Translations under genes and position numbers: made by a program
Notes under the pieces: generated by a model
Told to the model about the DNA's origin: nothing
Seen by the model: only the letters and a program-made list of their open reading frames with translations
Databases searched by the model: none
Origin: Patescibacteria group bacterium
Lineage (GTDB): Bacteria; Patescibacteriota; Patescibacteriia; Patescibacteriales; Patescibacteriaceae
Reading direction: 5' to 3'
DNA length: 64,000 nucleotides
Assembly (NCBI GenBank): GCA_028704945.1
Contig: JAQWEL010000002.1
Span: forward strand, 1 to 64,000
Part shown: one piece after another, positions 46,260 through 54,493 of the stretch
Position numbering within the stretch: position 1 is the stretch's first letter
Layout: every line of letters begins with the position of its first letter

Positions 46260-48854
46260 ATGCGCTCTTTTTTTTGTAAAATCAAAAAAATTCATCTCGC
46301 TGTTTTTGCCTTAATTATTTTTATGGCCGGTTCGCTGGCTGTTTCTTTAGCTTTTTCTAAGGAAATTGTCAGCGCCGCTTCGCTACTGTTAAGTGAAGTT
46401 AAGATTGGCGGTGGACCAGGCAAAACAGCTGAAGATTACGTAAAGATTTGTAATGTGTCTACTGACAGCGTTGACCTTAAAGGCAATCGTTTAGTCAAAA
46501 GAACTAAAACCGGCACTTCTGATACCGGCTTAAAGTCATGGACGGACAGCGTCTCAGTTGCCCCTAATAGTTGCCATGTTTGGGCTAATTCTAATTACGC
46601 AACGGCTATCAATGCTGATTCGTCCACTTCTGGCACCTTAGCCGAAGATAACTGTTTAGCTATCAGAAATGGAGCAGAAGATACCGGTAGTATTATTGAC
46701 GCTTTGGCTTGGGGTGAGTGTACTTCACTAATGGAAGGGCAAGGCGTTTTAAATCCGGAAGCCACGCAAATTATAAAACGTACTAACAATCAAGATACTG
46801 ATAACAATTCAGCTGACTTTACCCTTGTTTCTGTCGAGGGATTACCAGAGGCTTCAAGCACTGCTTCTACGACAGAGACGGTTACTCCAAGCCCATCAGG
46901 CGGTTCGTCATCTGGTGGATCATCAAGCTCAGCTTATTTATCAGCTAACTCCGATAAATTAAAAATAAACGAAATAATGGCTACGCCGTTAGCTGGTGAA
47001 AAAGAATGGGTGGAGCTTTATTATTCAGAACCAGGCACCGTTTCTTTAATGGGTTATTCTTTGGAAGATGCTTCTGGTGCTATCACTTTGATTGCTGAAC
47101 AGATAAATGGTTATCTAGTTGTGGAAACTAAAGGTAGTTTGAACAACGACGGCGATACAATTTATTTAAAAAATTCTTTTGGACAAGTTGTTGATTCCAT
47201 GACCTATGGAACAAAATTAAAATTAGTTTCCCAGTCTGGTCAGTCAATCGCTAAAGATAGTACCGGTAACTGGCAAGTGAGCGCTAAAGTTACTAAAGGA
47301 GCGCTTAATGTGATAGAAAATAAAACCCTAGACAGTAAAGCTGAAACAGTTGAGCCAAAAGAAGAAAAAAATGTTTTGATTATTAACGAAGTCTTAGCTG
47401 ATCCGGTCGGCTCAGATAATTCATCCGCCAATCAAGAATTTATCGAAATTTTAAATATTGGCGACCAAGCAGTTGATTTAAAGGGTTATGTTATCACGGT
47501 TGACGGTCGTCAAGAGTTTCAATTTACCAAATCAATCTCGATTGAACCGAATAAATTTTACACCTTAAAGAAAAGCGAATCTAAATTATCTTTGCCTAAT
47601 AGCAATGGTAAAATTAAATTTTATGCGCCTGGCAAGAAAACGGCGATTGATAGCGTTGATTATAAATTGGAGAACGAAGGTTCAGCTTGGGCGTTTGAGA
47701 AAAACAATAATTCAAGAATAAAAAATGATTGGCGTGAAACCCTAATGCCGACGCCTGATGCTGAAAATGTTTTTATTGATTTCAATCGAGCTCCGGTTAT
47801 TGAAGTTAAATGTCCAGAAGAAGTTGTGGTTAATAGAGATTTTTGGATTGAGCTTGGCGACTCTTTTGATTTGGACGGAGATAAATTATCTTATAAGCTT
47901 GATTTTGCTGACGGTTTTATCAGTTATCAAAGCTTGCAAGATCACGCCTACACCAAACCAGGAAAATATACTTTAAAAATTGAGGTTTCGGACGGTTTGA
48001 AAATAGTCCAGAAGAATTGTCCGATTAAAGTGCCTGACCCTAATGCAAGCACCAACCATGCAAGTCGTGCCAAAACCACTGTTAAAACCACTAAGGTTAC
48101 CACGCCCAAAAAGGTAACTGTAAAAAAAGTGAACACTGCCGCCAAAACAAGCGCCGCCTCTAAAGTAGCTTATAAAAAGATAGTTGGACAAGTCGTCAGT
48201 TTGCCTAATGAATTTTCCAGCCAATTTTTTTACATCTTGCCGACTGAGGGGCAAGGCTGGCAAGTTTATAGCTATAACAAAAAATTTCCTGAATTAAAAT
48301 TAGGTGAGATAATCGAGGTGTCGGGTGAAGTTTCTGAAGTTAGCGGGGAATCAAGATTGAAAACTAAAAATGAATCTCAAATTAAGATTTTAGGAGAAGA
48401 AAAAGAAATCAAAGCCGAAGATAAGAAAATTGCCGAAATAATTTCTGATGACTTAGACCACGTTATTAAGATTAAAGGTCAAGTTTTAAATAAAAAAGGG
48501 AATTTATTTTATGTCGATGATAGTTCTGGCGAGATGCTGGTCTCCTTTGCTGATGGCTTAAAACCTTTAGTTAAAAATGGCGATGAGATTGAGCTTATTG
48601 GAATTGTTCGTCAAACCAGAGGTGGAATCAGGCTTGGAGTCAGGGATTTAGCCGATATGCAGATTGTTAAGCCTGCTAATGACAATAATGAAAATAATAC
48701 AAGCGGCGCTACAACCACTTTGCCGGTTAAGCATGGTGAAGAAAAAGTTATCCGTTATTTATTTGCGATTGTTGGGTTTCTTTGTATTGCTATCGGCGCT
48801 TTGATCTATAAGTATCAATCGTCTAATCAGAAAAATATAGATGAGAAAAAATAA
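46260..48854 (+). CDS. Lamin-tail-domain surface protein
   Basis: 864 residues, probably exported and held by a C-terminal helix (RYLFAIVGFLCIAIGALIYK). Signal helix (IHLAVFALIIFMAGSLAVSL), then three lamin-tail (LTD) domains near 38-150, 235-330 and 370-470, with repeated INEI/INEV and WVEL/FIEI strands. A PKD-like Ig domain sits near 520-595 (DSFDLDGDKLSYKLDF), followed by a Lys/Thr/Val linker and two OB-fold-like units near 640-800. The start follows AGGGAGG. It resembles extracellular nuclease-linked or structural LTD proteins but carries no nuclease motif. Function unknown. Confidence 0.82.
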   Translation: MRSFFCKIKKIHLAVFALIIFMAGSLAVSLAFSKEIVSAASLLLSEVKIGGGPGKTAEDYVKICNVSTDSVDLKGNRLVKRTKTGTSDTGLKSWTDSVSVAPNSCHVWANSNYATAINADSSTSGTLAEDNCLAIRNGAEDTGSIIDALAWGECTSLMEGQGVLNPEATQIIKRTNNQDTDNNSADFTLVSVEGLPEASSTASTTETVTPSPSGGSSSGGSSSSAYLSANSDKLKINEIMATPLAGEKEWVELYYSEPGTVSLMGYSLEDASGAITLIAEQINGYLVVETKGSLNNDGDTIYLKNSFGQVVDSMTYGTKLKLVSQSGQSIAKDSTGNWQVSAKVTKGALNVIENKTLDSKAETVEPKEEKNVLIINEVLADPVGSDNSSANQEFIEILNIGDQAVDLKGYVITVDGRQEFQFTKSISIEPNKFYTLKKSESKLSLPNSNGKIKFYAPGKKTAIDSVDYKLENEGSAWAFEKNNNSRIKNDWRETLMPTPDAENVFIDFNRAPVIEVKCPEEVVVNRDFWIELGDSFDLDGDKLSYKLDFADGFISYQSLQDHAYTKPGKYTLKIEVSDGLKIVQKNCPIKVPDPNASTNHASRAKTTVKTTKVTTPKKVTVKKVNTAAKTSAASKVAYKKIVGQVVSLPNEFSSQFFYILPTEGQGWQVYSYNKKFPELKLGEIIEVSGEVSEVSGESRLKTKNESQIKILGEEKEIKAEDKKIAEIISDDLDHVIKIKGQVLNKKGNLFYVDDSSGEMLVSFADGLKPLVKNGDEIELIGIVRQTRGGIRLGVRDLADMQIVKPANDNNENNTSGATTTLPVKHGEEKVIRYLFAIVGFLCIAIGALIYKYQSSNQKNIDEKK

Positions 48855-48865
48855 TTGTTAAAAAT

Positions 48866-48908
48866 AAAAAACCGATTTACTAAATTAAGTAAGTCGGTTT
48901 TTTATTTT
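48866..48908. terminator. Bidirectional terminator
   Basis: AAAAACCGATTTACT/AGTAAGTCGGTTTTT stem with T runs on both strands, between the convergent LTD gene and M16 protease gene. Confidence 0.85.
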
Positions 48909-48920
48909 AAAGAAAATTAT

Positions 48921-50204
48921 CTATAAAACTAATAATTTCTTAAAATCTTCTTCGTTTTTGTATGGTCCAATGATAGCTAAATTAAGATTTTCTGGCTTAA
49001 AGATAGTTTGGGCGACACGCAAAATATCTTCTTTAGTGACTTTATCAATGGCTGCTAAAAATTCTTCCGGAGTGATAACTCCTCTTGGCTTATTAGCCAT
49101 TTGCCTTAAAACAGTTTCTTGAGAGGCATACCATTCGGCAATTTCATCAGTGCTTTCGAGCGATAGCGGTATCTTGCCATGGAGATAGCTTTTAATTTTA
49201 TCAACTTCTTCATCACTGACTAATTCAGTAGTCATTTTTTTGTATTCGGCTAAAATTATTTTAATTGCTTCTTCGACTTTATTAACTGGCACGCCAGCGC
49301 GGGTGGTTAAATAACCGCAATCAGTATAAATTTCTGATCCAGTCCGGACATAATAAGCCAAACCGTTTCTTTCACGTAAATTAATAAATAATCGGCTTGA
49401 CATTGTCCCGCCCAAAATTATCGCCAAGCTTTTTAAAATAAATTCATCGCTATGACCATAAGCAAAAGTGCGGACACCAAGACTTAAGTGAGTTTGATCA
49501 GTTTCTTTAAAATTTATTTTTAAAGCTGGTTCACTTTGGTTTTCTTCAACAATTAATTTAGTCTGATAATCATCAGCTTTAAAAGCGCCAAAATATTTTT
49601 CTGCTAGTTCTTCGAAATTAGCTGGAATTTTTCCAGCTACCACAACAGTGGCAGAATTAGCGCCATATTGATGATGAAAATATTTAACAAAATCTTCACG
49701 GGTAAAGGCGGCAATATTTTCTTTAGTGCCGATAGTGCTCCAACCGGCCGAGGTGTCGCCGTATAACAATTCTTCAAAGACATCTTCAATATGCCACATC
49801 GGATTATCTAGATACATATTGAATTCTTCAATAATAACGCCTTTCTCCCTGTCGATTTCTTCGGTGGAAAATTTAGAGTTACTCAGCATATCAGACAAGA
49901 CATCAAAGGATAATTTCAGATGCTCAGAAGCGCTTTTAACCCAATAGCCAGTAAATTCTTTGCTGGTATAGGCGTTGAATTCAGCGCCGATTTTATCCAG
50001 CGTTCCGCTAATCGCCATGGTGTCAGGTCGTTTTTCAGTGCCTTTAAAAAACATGTGTTCTAAAAAGTGAGAAATACCGCTGGTTTCACGGCTTTCGTGC
50101 TTAGAACCAGTGGAAAAAATAACCAAGGTAGTAACGGTATTAGTGCCTTCAATCGGCAAAGCAATCGTTTTCAGGCCATTTTTCAGATTAAAGTTTGTTT
50201 GCAT
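48921..50204 (-). CDS. M16-family zinc metalloprotease
   Basis: 427 residues, the length of single-unit processing-peptidase-like M16B proteases. The inverted zinc motif HFLEH lies at 46-50 (SGISHFLEHMFFKGTEKRP), with the distal Glu in GVIIEEFNMYLDNPMWHIED. The C-terminal half contains the R/Y pair in SRLFINLRERNGLAYYVRTG used for substrate binding. Probably degrades small peptides in the cytoplasm. Monocistronic. Confidence 0.93.
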   Translation of the reverse strand: MQTNFNLKNGLKTIALPIEGTNTVTTLVIFSTGSKHESRETSGISHFLEHMFFKGTEKRPDTMAISGTLDKIGAEFNAYTSKEFTGYWVKSASEHLKLSFDVLSDMLSNSKFSTEEIDREKGVIIEEFNMYLDNPMWHIEDVFEELLYGDTSAGWSTIGTKENIAAFTREDFVKYFHHQYGANSATVVVAGKIPANFEELAEKYFGAFKADDYQTKLIVEENQSEPALKINFKETDQTHLSLGVRTFAYGHSDEFILKSLAIILGGTMSSRLFINLRERNGLAYYVRTGSEIYTDCGYLTTRAGVPVNKVEEAIKIILAEYKKMTTELVSDEEVDKIKSYLHGKIPLSLESTDEIAEWYASQETVLRQMANKPRGVITPEEFLAAIDKVTKEDILRVAQTIFKPENLNLAIIGPYKNEEDFKKLLVL

Positions 50205-50320
50205 ATATTTGATATTAATTACTGTGTTTTGATAATAGCTTAGATTGGCCTAAATATCAACAGAAAATGTGGATAAACTGTGGAAAATTGTTTATTTTAT
50301 TGGGTAAAATCGGTTATTAG

Positions 50321-50349
50321 TTGACTTTTTTATTAAAATATGCTATGAT
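50321..50349 (+). promoter_or_regulatory. Promoter of the 50.4-kb gene
   Basis: TTGACT, 17-base spacer, TATGAT, about 50 nt before an AAAGG-led ATG. Confidence 0.6.
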
Positions 50350-50403
50350 ATAAATCATAATTACAAAAATGTACTTTTTAAATTTTAATAGAAAGGTTCC
50401 GCC

Positions 50404-51126
50404 ATGGAATATCGCAATGATTTATCAAGGCCAGCAGAGCCGATAATTGACCCTCGGTACAAGACATTTGTGACCATTAAGCTTGTCGGTATCTTTGTGA
50501 TACTAATCGCTTTCTTGGTCATCCCGTTAATCGCTTCAGCGCAACCATTTTACCAATCAAAGATGATGGTTTCTTGCGATGGTTTGGCCGGTCCACAGAT
50601 TAATTTCGAAAAACCGGATTTAACCCCGAGCTATGTGGCCAGCGCTTCAACTACGGCCAAAACAGCCAATATCTATGCCATTCTTCATGGTCGAGGTTTC
50701 GATAAAACCACTGCTATCTTTTCTTATGGCGGTGGCTTAAGTGTCAATCTTGACCGAGATTTCCGCATCTCTTTCGGCGCAATCGTTGATCAAGACAAAG
50801 AAGTCCGTGGGCAAATCGGTTTATTTATCAAAGTTGATAATAATTGGACGATTGACGCCATTGTCGACAATAAAGCCGAGCTTAATTATATTAAGCAAAG
50901 CCGTTTGGAAGATTGGTGGTATGAAGCCAGATTAATGTATCACATTAAGGAAAATAGTCGTGAGATTATTGTCGGACTAATGGCTCGAGCTAATGATGGA
51001 GCAGGTCTTCGATCCGAATTTGAATTCTTTGGCGGTTTGTATGGCACAGTTTCTGTGCTTTATAACCTAAAAGAACAAGAAAAAGATCCGCTTCGTCTTG
51101 GAGTCGGTCTGTGCCTTCGCTATTAA
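50404..51126 (+). CDS. Exported beta-rich protein with OMP-like C-terminus
   Basis: 240 residues. A polar N-terminus precedes a signal/anchor helix (IKLVGIFVILIAFLVIPLIA, about 25-44). The mature part alternates short amphipathic strands and turns (AIFSYGGGLSVNLDRDFRIS, GQIGLFIKVDNNWTIDAIVD, GLYGTVSVLYNLKEQ). It ends LRLGVGLCLRY with a terminal aromatic, the pattern of outer-membrane barrels. CPR cells are thought to lack a classical outer membrane, so this may be a soluble or wall-associated beta protein. Similar style to the broken 13.6-kb gene. Not recognised. Confidence 0.65.
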   Translation: MEYRNDLSRPAEPIIDPRYKTFVTIKLVGIFVILIAFLVIPLIASAQPFYQSKMMVSCDGLAGPQINFEKPDLTPSYVASASTTAKTANIYAILHGRGFDKTTAIFSYGGGLSVNLDRDFRISFGAIVDQDKEVRGQIGLFIKVDNNWTIDAIVDNKAELNYIKQSRLEDWWYEARLMYHIKENSREIIVGLMARANDGAGLRSEFEFFGGLYGTVSVLYNLKEQEKDPLRLGVGLCLRY

Positions 51127-51147
51127 AATAATTTCAAAAAAAACTTA

Positions 51148-51175
51148 AAACCCGCAAACGAAAATTTGCGGGTTT
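51148..51175. terminator. Rho-independent terminator
   Basis: AAACCCGCAAA-CGAAAA-TTTGCGGGTTT, an 11-bp perfect stem followed by AATATTTTT. Confidence 0.8.
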
Positions 51176-51189
51176 AATATTTTTAAAAT

Positions 51190-51219
51190 TTGCCGGGGTG
51201 GGGTGATATGAGGTATAAT
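51190..51219 (+). promoter_or_regulatory. Promoter of the second Cys-rich pilin
   Basis: TTGCCG (18-base G-rich spacer) TATAAT, then AATAAATATAAAT. This mirrors the copy-1 promoter at 21.05 kb. The rest of the shared leader reappears only after the insertion, at 51530. Confidence 0.55.
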
Positions 51220-51227
51220 AAATATAA

Positions 51228-51532
51228 ATAAGAGAAATTTTTGTTTTAGAATATTAGTCAGATCTATTTTTTCTCTACTTTTCTTTTTATATAGATAAGC
51301 TTTCTGAATTAACACGAAATCTGTCAATTCAGTTTAGTAAGACTAGCGTCGCTGCTCCACAACTCAGACAAAAATATTATTAATTAATATATAATGTATT
51401 TTTGTCTTCAAACATGTGTCGCTACACTCCTTGCCTTACTACTGAATTGCAACGATTTCTCATAATTCATAAAACTTATCTATGAGTGATTTTTTTAATG
51501 CGTTACCTCTATCGTCATTCCGAACGATAAGA
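51228..51532. mobile_element. Candidate insertion of about 290 bp in the pilin-2 leader
   Basis: Compared with pilin copy 1, the conserved leader is split here. The extra segment is bordered by direct repeats ATAAGA (51228-51233 and 51527-51532), which could be a target duplication. Inside are nested inverted repeats: ATAGATAAG (51291) with CTTATCTAT (51475); AATTCAGTTTAGTAAG (51326) with CTTACTACTGAATT (51435); AGACAAAAATA (51366) with TATTTTTGTCT (51397). A TATCGT/ACGATA hairpin lies at the right end. No ORF. It could be a non-autonomous element or an inserted structured RNA. Confidence 0.5.
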
Positions 51533-51561
51533 TAAAATTATATTTTTAATTAATTTTTTAT

Positions 51562-52839
51562 ATGAAATTCAAAAACCAAACAGGTTTTACACTGATAGAA
51601 CTATTAGTAGTAATAGTTATTGTTGGTATTTTGGCGACTTTAACTACCGTAGCTTTAAGTACGGCTCGAGTTAAAGCGAGAGACGCGAAGCGTATCTCGG
51701 ATATTAAACAAATGCAAACCGCATTAGAGCTATATTATAATGAAGAAAATACTTATCCGCCTACTTCGGCCTTAGATGTCGGTAAAGCCTTAGTAGGAGC
51801 ACAATCTGGTAAAACCTTTATGGGTAAGATACCAGCCGGACCTAATACTGGAGAAACCTATACCTATGCTCAGATAAATGGAGGCACTTCCTATACCTTA
51901 GGCTACACCTTAGAAAAACCAGTTAATGAATTTGCTGCTGGTGCAGCCATTGCTTTACCAGGTAGTATTAATAATCAATGTATACCTAATTGTAGTGATA
52001 AGTATTGCGGTGATAGCGATGGTTGTAGTGGTAAATGTACGGCTGTTCCCAGCCTATTAACTGGTTCTTTAACTTGTGATTCCAGCACCTATCAGTTAAG
52101 GTGTGGCACAACGGTTATTGCTAATTACGCTAAGATTAATCAATGCTCTGTCGACACGGCTACTTGCTCCGGAGCTACTTGCGCCGGAGCACAAGTTTGT
52201 GTTAGTAATATCTGCCAAGACCCTTGTACAGTTGATGCGGATTGTGGCTTTTGTAAAAAATGCGTTGCTGGCGGTTGTACCAACCAAACGGCTAGTGAAG
52301 ATTTAAAAAATGAATGTGTTGAACCAACTGCTAATGACGCTAGTAACGGGTGTTTGACTGGAAAATGTAGCGGAACAGGGTCTACTTGTGGTGTTTATAG
52401 TGATACCAATAGAAATAATTGCCCAGCCAACTACAATTGCTATGGTAGTACAATAGGTAGCGGTGGCAGTTGTTGTACCTTGGCAACTTGTGGCGGGGCA
52501 ACTGGTCTTTGCTCTGGCCAAACGACTTGTGGAATAACTTGTAATACGGCTTGTACTAGTTGTTGTAAGGGTAATAATTATTGCGGAACAATAGTAAATA
52601 ATTCTTGTTATTTAAATTATAATAATGGTACCTGTTATGCTAGCGGTACAATTTGGTCATGGATGACTACTGGCGGACCACCAGTATCGGCCGTGACTTT
52701 ATGTCAAAATAATTTTCCAACATCTAATTGCACTATGGGCTCAGGCGGCTGTGAAGGTTCTTGCAATTTTGCTGGTACCGGCAAACAATGCATGCAGTGT
52801 AGTTGCTCTGGTGGACTGTGTGGAACAAGTTGCCAATAA
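51562..52839 (+). CDS. Cys-rich type IV prepilin, copy 2
   Basis: 425-residue paralog of the 21.1-kb pilin. Same class III leader and helix (TGFTLIELLVVIVIVGILAT), same SDIKQMQTALELYYNEENTY core, and nearly identical Cys-rich tail to about residue 305 (GSTIGSGGSC). The last 120 residues are different (TACTSCCKGNNYCGTIVNNS, CSGGLCGTSC) though still Cys/Gly-rich. DNA identity is high in blocks, indicating recent duplication or gene conversion with divergence confined to the end. Pilus subunit or tip variant is the likely role. Confidence 0.88.
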   Translation: MKFKNQTGFTLIELLVVIVIVGILATLTTVALSTARVKARDAKRISDIKQMQTALELYYNEENTYPPTSALDVGKALVGAQSGKTFMGKIPAGPNTGETYTYAQINGGTSYTLGYTLEKPVNEFAAGAAIALPGSINNQCIPNCSDKYCGDSDGCSGKCTAVPSLLTGSLTCDSSTYQLRCGTTVIANYAKINQCSVDTATCSGATCAGAQVCVSNICQDPCTVDADCGFCKKCVAGGCTNQTASEDLKNECVEPTANDASNGCLTGKCSGTGSTCGVYSDTNRNNCPANYNCYGSTIGSGGSCCTLATCGGATGLCSGQTTCGITCNTACTSCCKGNNYCGTIVNNSCYLNYNNGTCYASGTIWSWMTTGGPPVSAVTLCQNNFPTSNCTMGSGGCEGSCNFAGTGKQCMQCSCSGGLCGTSCQ

Positions 52840-52860
52840 TATTTTTAAAGTTAAAAAAAT

Positions 52861-52888
52861 AAAAACACGAGACTAAACTCGTGTTTTT
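52861..52888. terminator. Bidirectional terminator
   Basis: AAAAACACGAG-ACTAAA-CTCGTGTTTTT between convergent pilin copy 2 and glyS. Confidence 0.87.
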
Positions 52889-52901
52889 AATATGGCTAAG
52901 T

Positions 52902-54299
52902 TTATTTAAGATTTTTTATCAACCATTCTTTTAACTCATCAATCTTAACTCTAATTTGTTCCATGGTATCACGGTCGCGGACAGTAACCGTATTATCTTT
53001 TTCAATCGTATCAAAGTCAATAGTGACGCAGTAAGTAGTGCCGATTTCATCTTGGCGACGATAGCGTTTGCCGACATTGCCATTATCATCAAACTGAACG
53101 GTTAAATCTTCGGCTAAAAGGTTATAAACTTCTTTGGCTTTAGCAACGAGTTCTGGTTTATTTTTTAACAAAGGGAAAACAGCCACTTTAACTGGGGCTA
53201 ACCATTTAGGAAATTTCATTACTACGCGAACGTCATTTTCGCCGATAGTTTCTTCAGCATAAGCCGAACACATAGCTGCTAAAATACTGCGATCAACGCC
53301 GAGCGATGGTTCAATGCAATGAGGAATAAATTTGTTGCCCTCATCGTCAGTGTAATCTAAGTTGTGATTTTTTAAGTCAAAGTCAGTGCGATAAGCCAAG
53401 CCGTATAATTCTTTGCGACCAAAAGGGAAGTCATATTCAAAATCAATCGTGCGTTTAGAATAGTGAGCCAAATCTTCGGACGGCACTTCGTATTCGTGAA
53501 TTTCTGATTCTTTAATACCTAAATCTTTGGCCCAATCCAAGATGCTTTGGCGCCAAGCTTTAAAAACTTCGCTCCACTCGGCCTCTGTTTCCGGTGGTTT
53601 GATAAAATATTCAATTTCCATCTGTTCGAATTCACGAGTCCGGAAAATATAATTGCCCGGGGTAATTTCATTACGAAAAGCTTTGCCGATTTGGCCGATG
53701 CCAAAAGGCAGTTTTTTGCGAGTAGTGTCAGCTACGTTTTTAAAATTAACGAATATGCCTTGAGCGGTTTCAGGACGGAAATAGACAGTATTTTCGGCTG
53801 ATTCTACTGGTCCCAAAAAAGTTTTCATCATTAGATTGAATTGTCTTGGTTTGTCTGCTAAATCAAATTTTTTTCCGCAATCTGGACATTTTGTTTCTTC
53901 TTTGATAAAAATTCTAGTTCCATCGTCCATGCCAATGCCGACACCACTACCGTATTCTCCTGTTATCGACGCATTCATAATTATTCCATCAACATGATCT
54001 GGTCTAAAGCGATGTTTACAATTTTTGCATTCAATTAAGGGATCACTAAAATTACTCAGGTGGCCGGAAGCTTCCCAAACCTTGGTATTCATAATCAAGG
54101 CTGCATCAAGACCGACCATATCGGCGCGTGATTGGACAAATTTTTTCCACCAGCGAGCCTTTAAATTATTTTTCAATTCCACACCGAGCGGCCCATAGTC
54201 CCAAGAGTTGGCTAAACCGCCGTAAATATCAGAGCCTGGGAAGATAAATCCGCGTCGTTTGGCCAAACTGACTATTTTTTCCATTAAGTTTTCTGTCAT
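52902..54299 (-). CDS. glyS: Glycyl-tRNA synthetase (alpha2 type)
   Basis: Class II synthetase charging tRNA-Gly. The 465 residues match the homodimeric bacterial/eukaryotic form. Motif 1 region RRGFIFPGSDIYGGLANSWD, two zinc-type CxxC pairs (ECKNCKHRF and KCPDCGKKF), motif 2 FRNEITPGNYIFRTREFEQM with the following EIEYF, motif 3 region EPSLGVDRSILAAM, and the anticodon-binding domain (KVAVFPLLKNKPELVAKAKE) are visible. Repeat copy 3 lies 60 bases upstream of its start. Monocistronic. Confidence 0.97.
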   Translation of the reverse strand: MTENLMEKIVSLAKRRGFIFPGSDIYGGLANSWDYGPLGVELKNNLKARWWKKFVQSRADMVGLDAALIMNTKVWEASGHLSNFSDPLIECKNCKHRFRPDHVDGIIMNASITGEYGSGVGIGMDDGTRIFIKEETKCPDCGKKFDLADKPRQFNLMMKTFLGPVESAENTVYFRPETAQGIFVNFKNVADTTRKKLPFGIGQIGKAFRNEITPGNYIFRTREFEQMEIEYFIKPPETEAEWSEVFKAWRQSILDWAKDLGIKESEIHEYEVPSEDLAHYSKRTIDFEYDFPFGRKELYGLAYRTDFDLKNHNLDYTDDEGNKFIPHCIEPSLGVDRSILAAMCSAYAEETIGENDVRVVMKFPKWLAPVKVAVFPLLKNKPELVAKAKEVYNLLAEDLTVQFDDNGNVGKRYRRQDEIGTTYCVTIDFDTIEKDNTVTVRDRDTMEQIRVKIDELKEWLIKNLK

Positions 54300-54359
54300 A
54301 TGATTAAGATTAATATCAGTAAATATTTAATTATTGGTTTGAATTATTTAAATACTTAT

Positions 54360-54453
54360 AAATACTGATAAACCAATAGTTCGTTCAAATTTGCTCGCTG
54401 GACTGAAATCCAGCGAGCAAATTCAATCCACTCACTATTGTTTCTCAGTATTT
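54360..54453. repeat. Bipartite inverted-repeat element, copy 3
   Basis: Outer stem: AAATACTGA-AAAC-AATAG type (54360-54379 with 54435-54453, one mismatch and one bulge). Internal loop: TTCGTTCA / CAATCCACTCA. Inner stem: AATTTGCTCGCTGG/CCAGCGAGCAAATT (14 bp) with 8-nt loop ACTGAAAT. It lies between glyS (starting at 54299) and the polymerase gene (ending 54494). Relative to copy 1, C to T on the 5' loop is matched by G to A on the 3' loop. Confidence 0.83.
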
Positions 54454-54493
54454 AAATTATTGTATATATTTTAGTTTATATTATCCTAAAGCT

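Noticed and set aside
54300-54453. T-box riboswitch upstream of glyS
   Set aside because: The element matches the other non-tRNA-related copies, and no T-box TGGNACC-type sequence or terminator alternative was seen on the minus strand.
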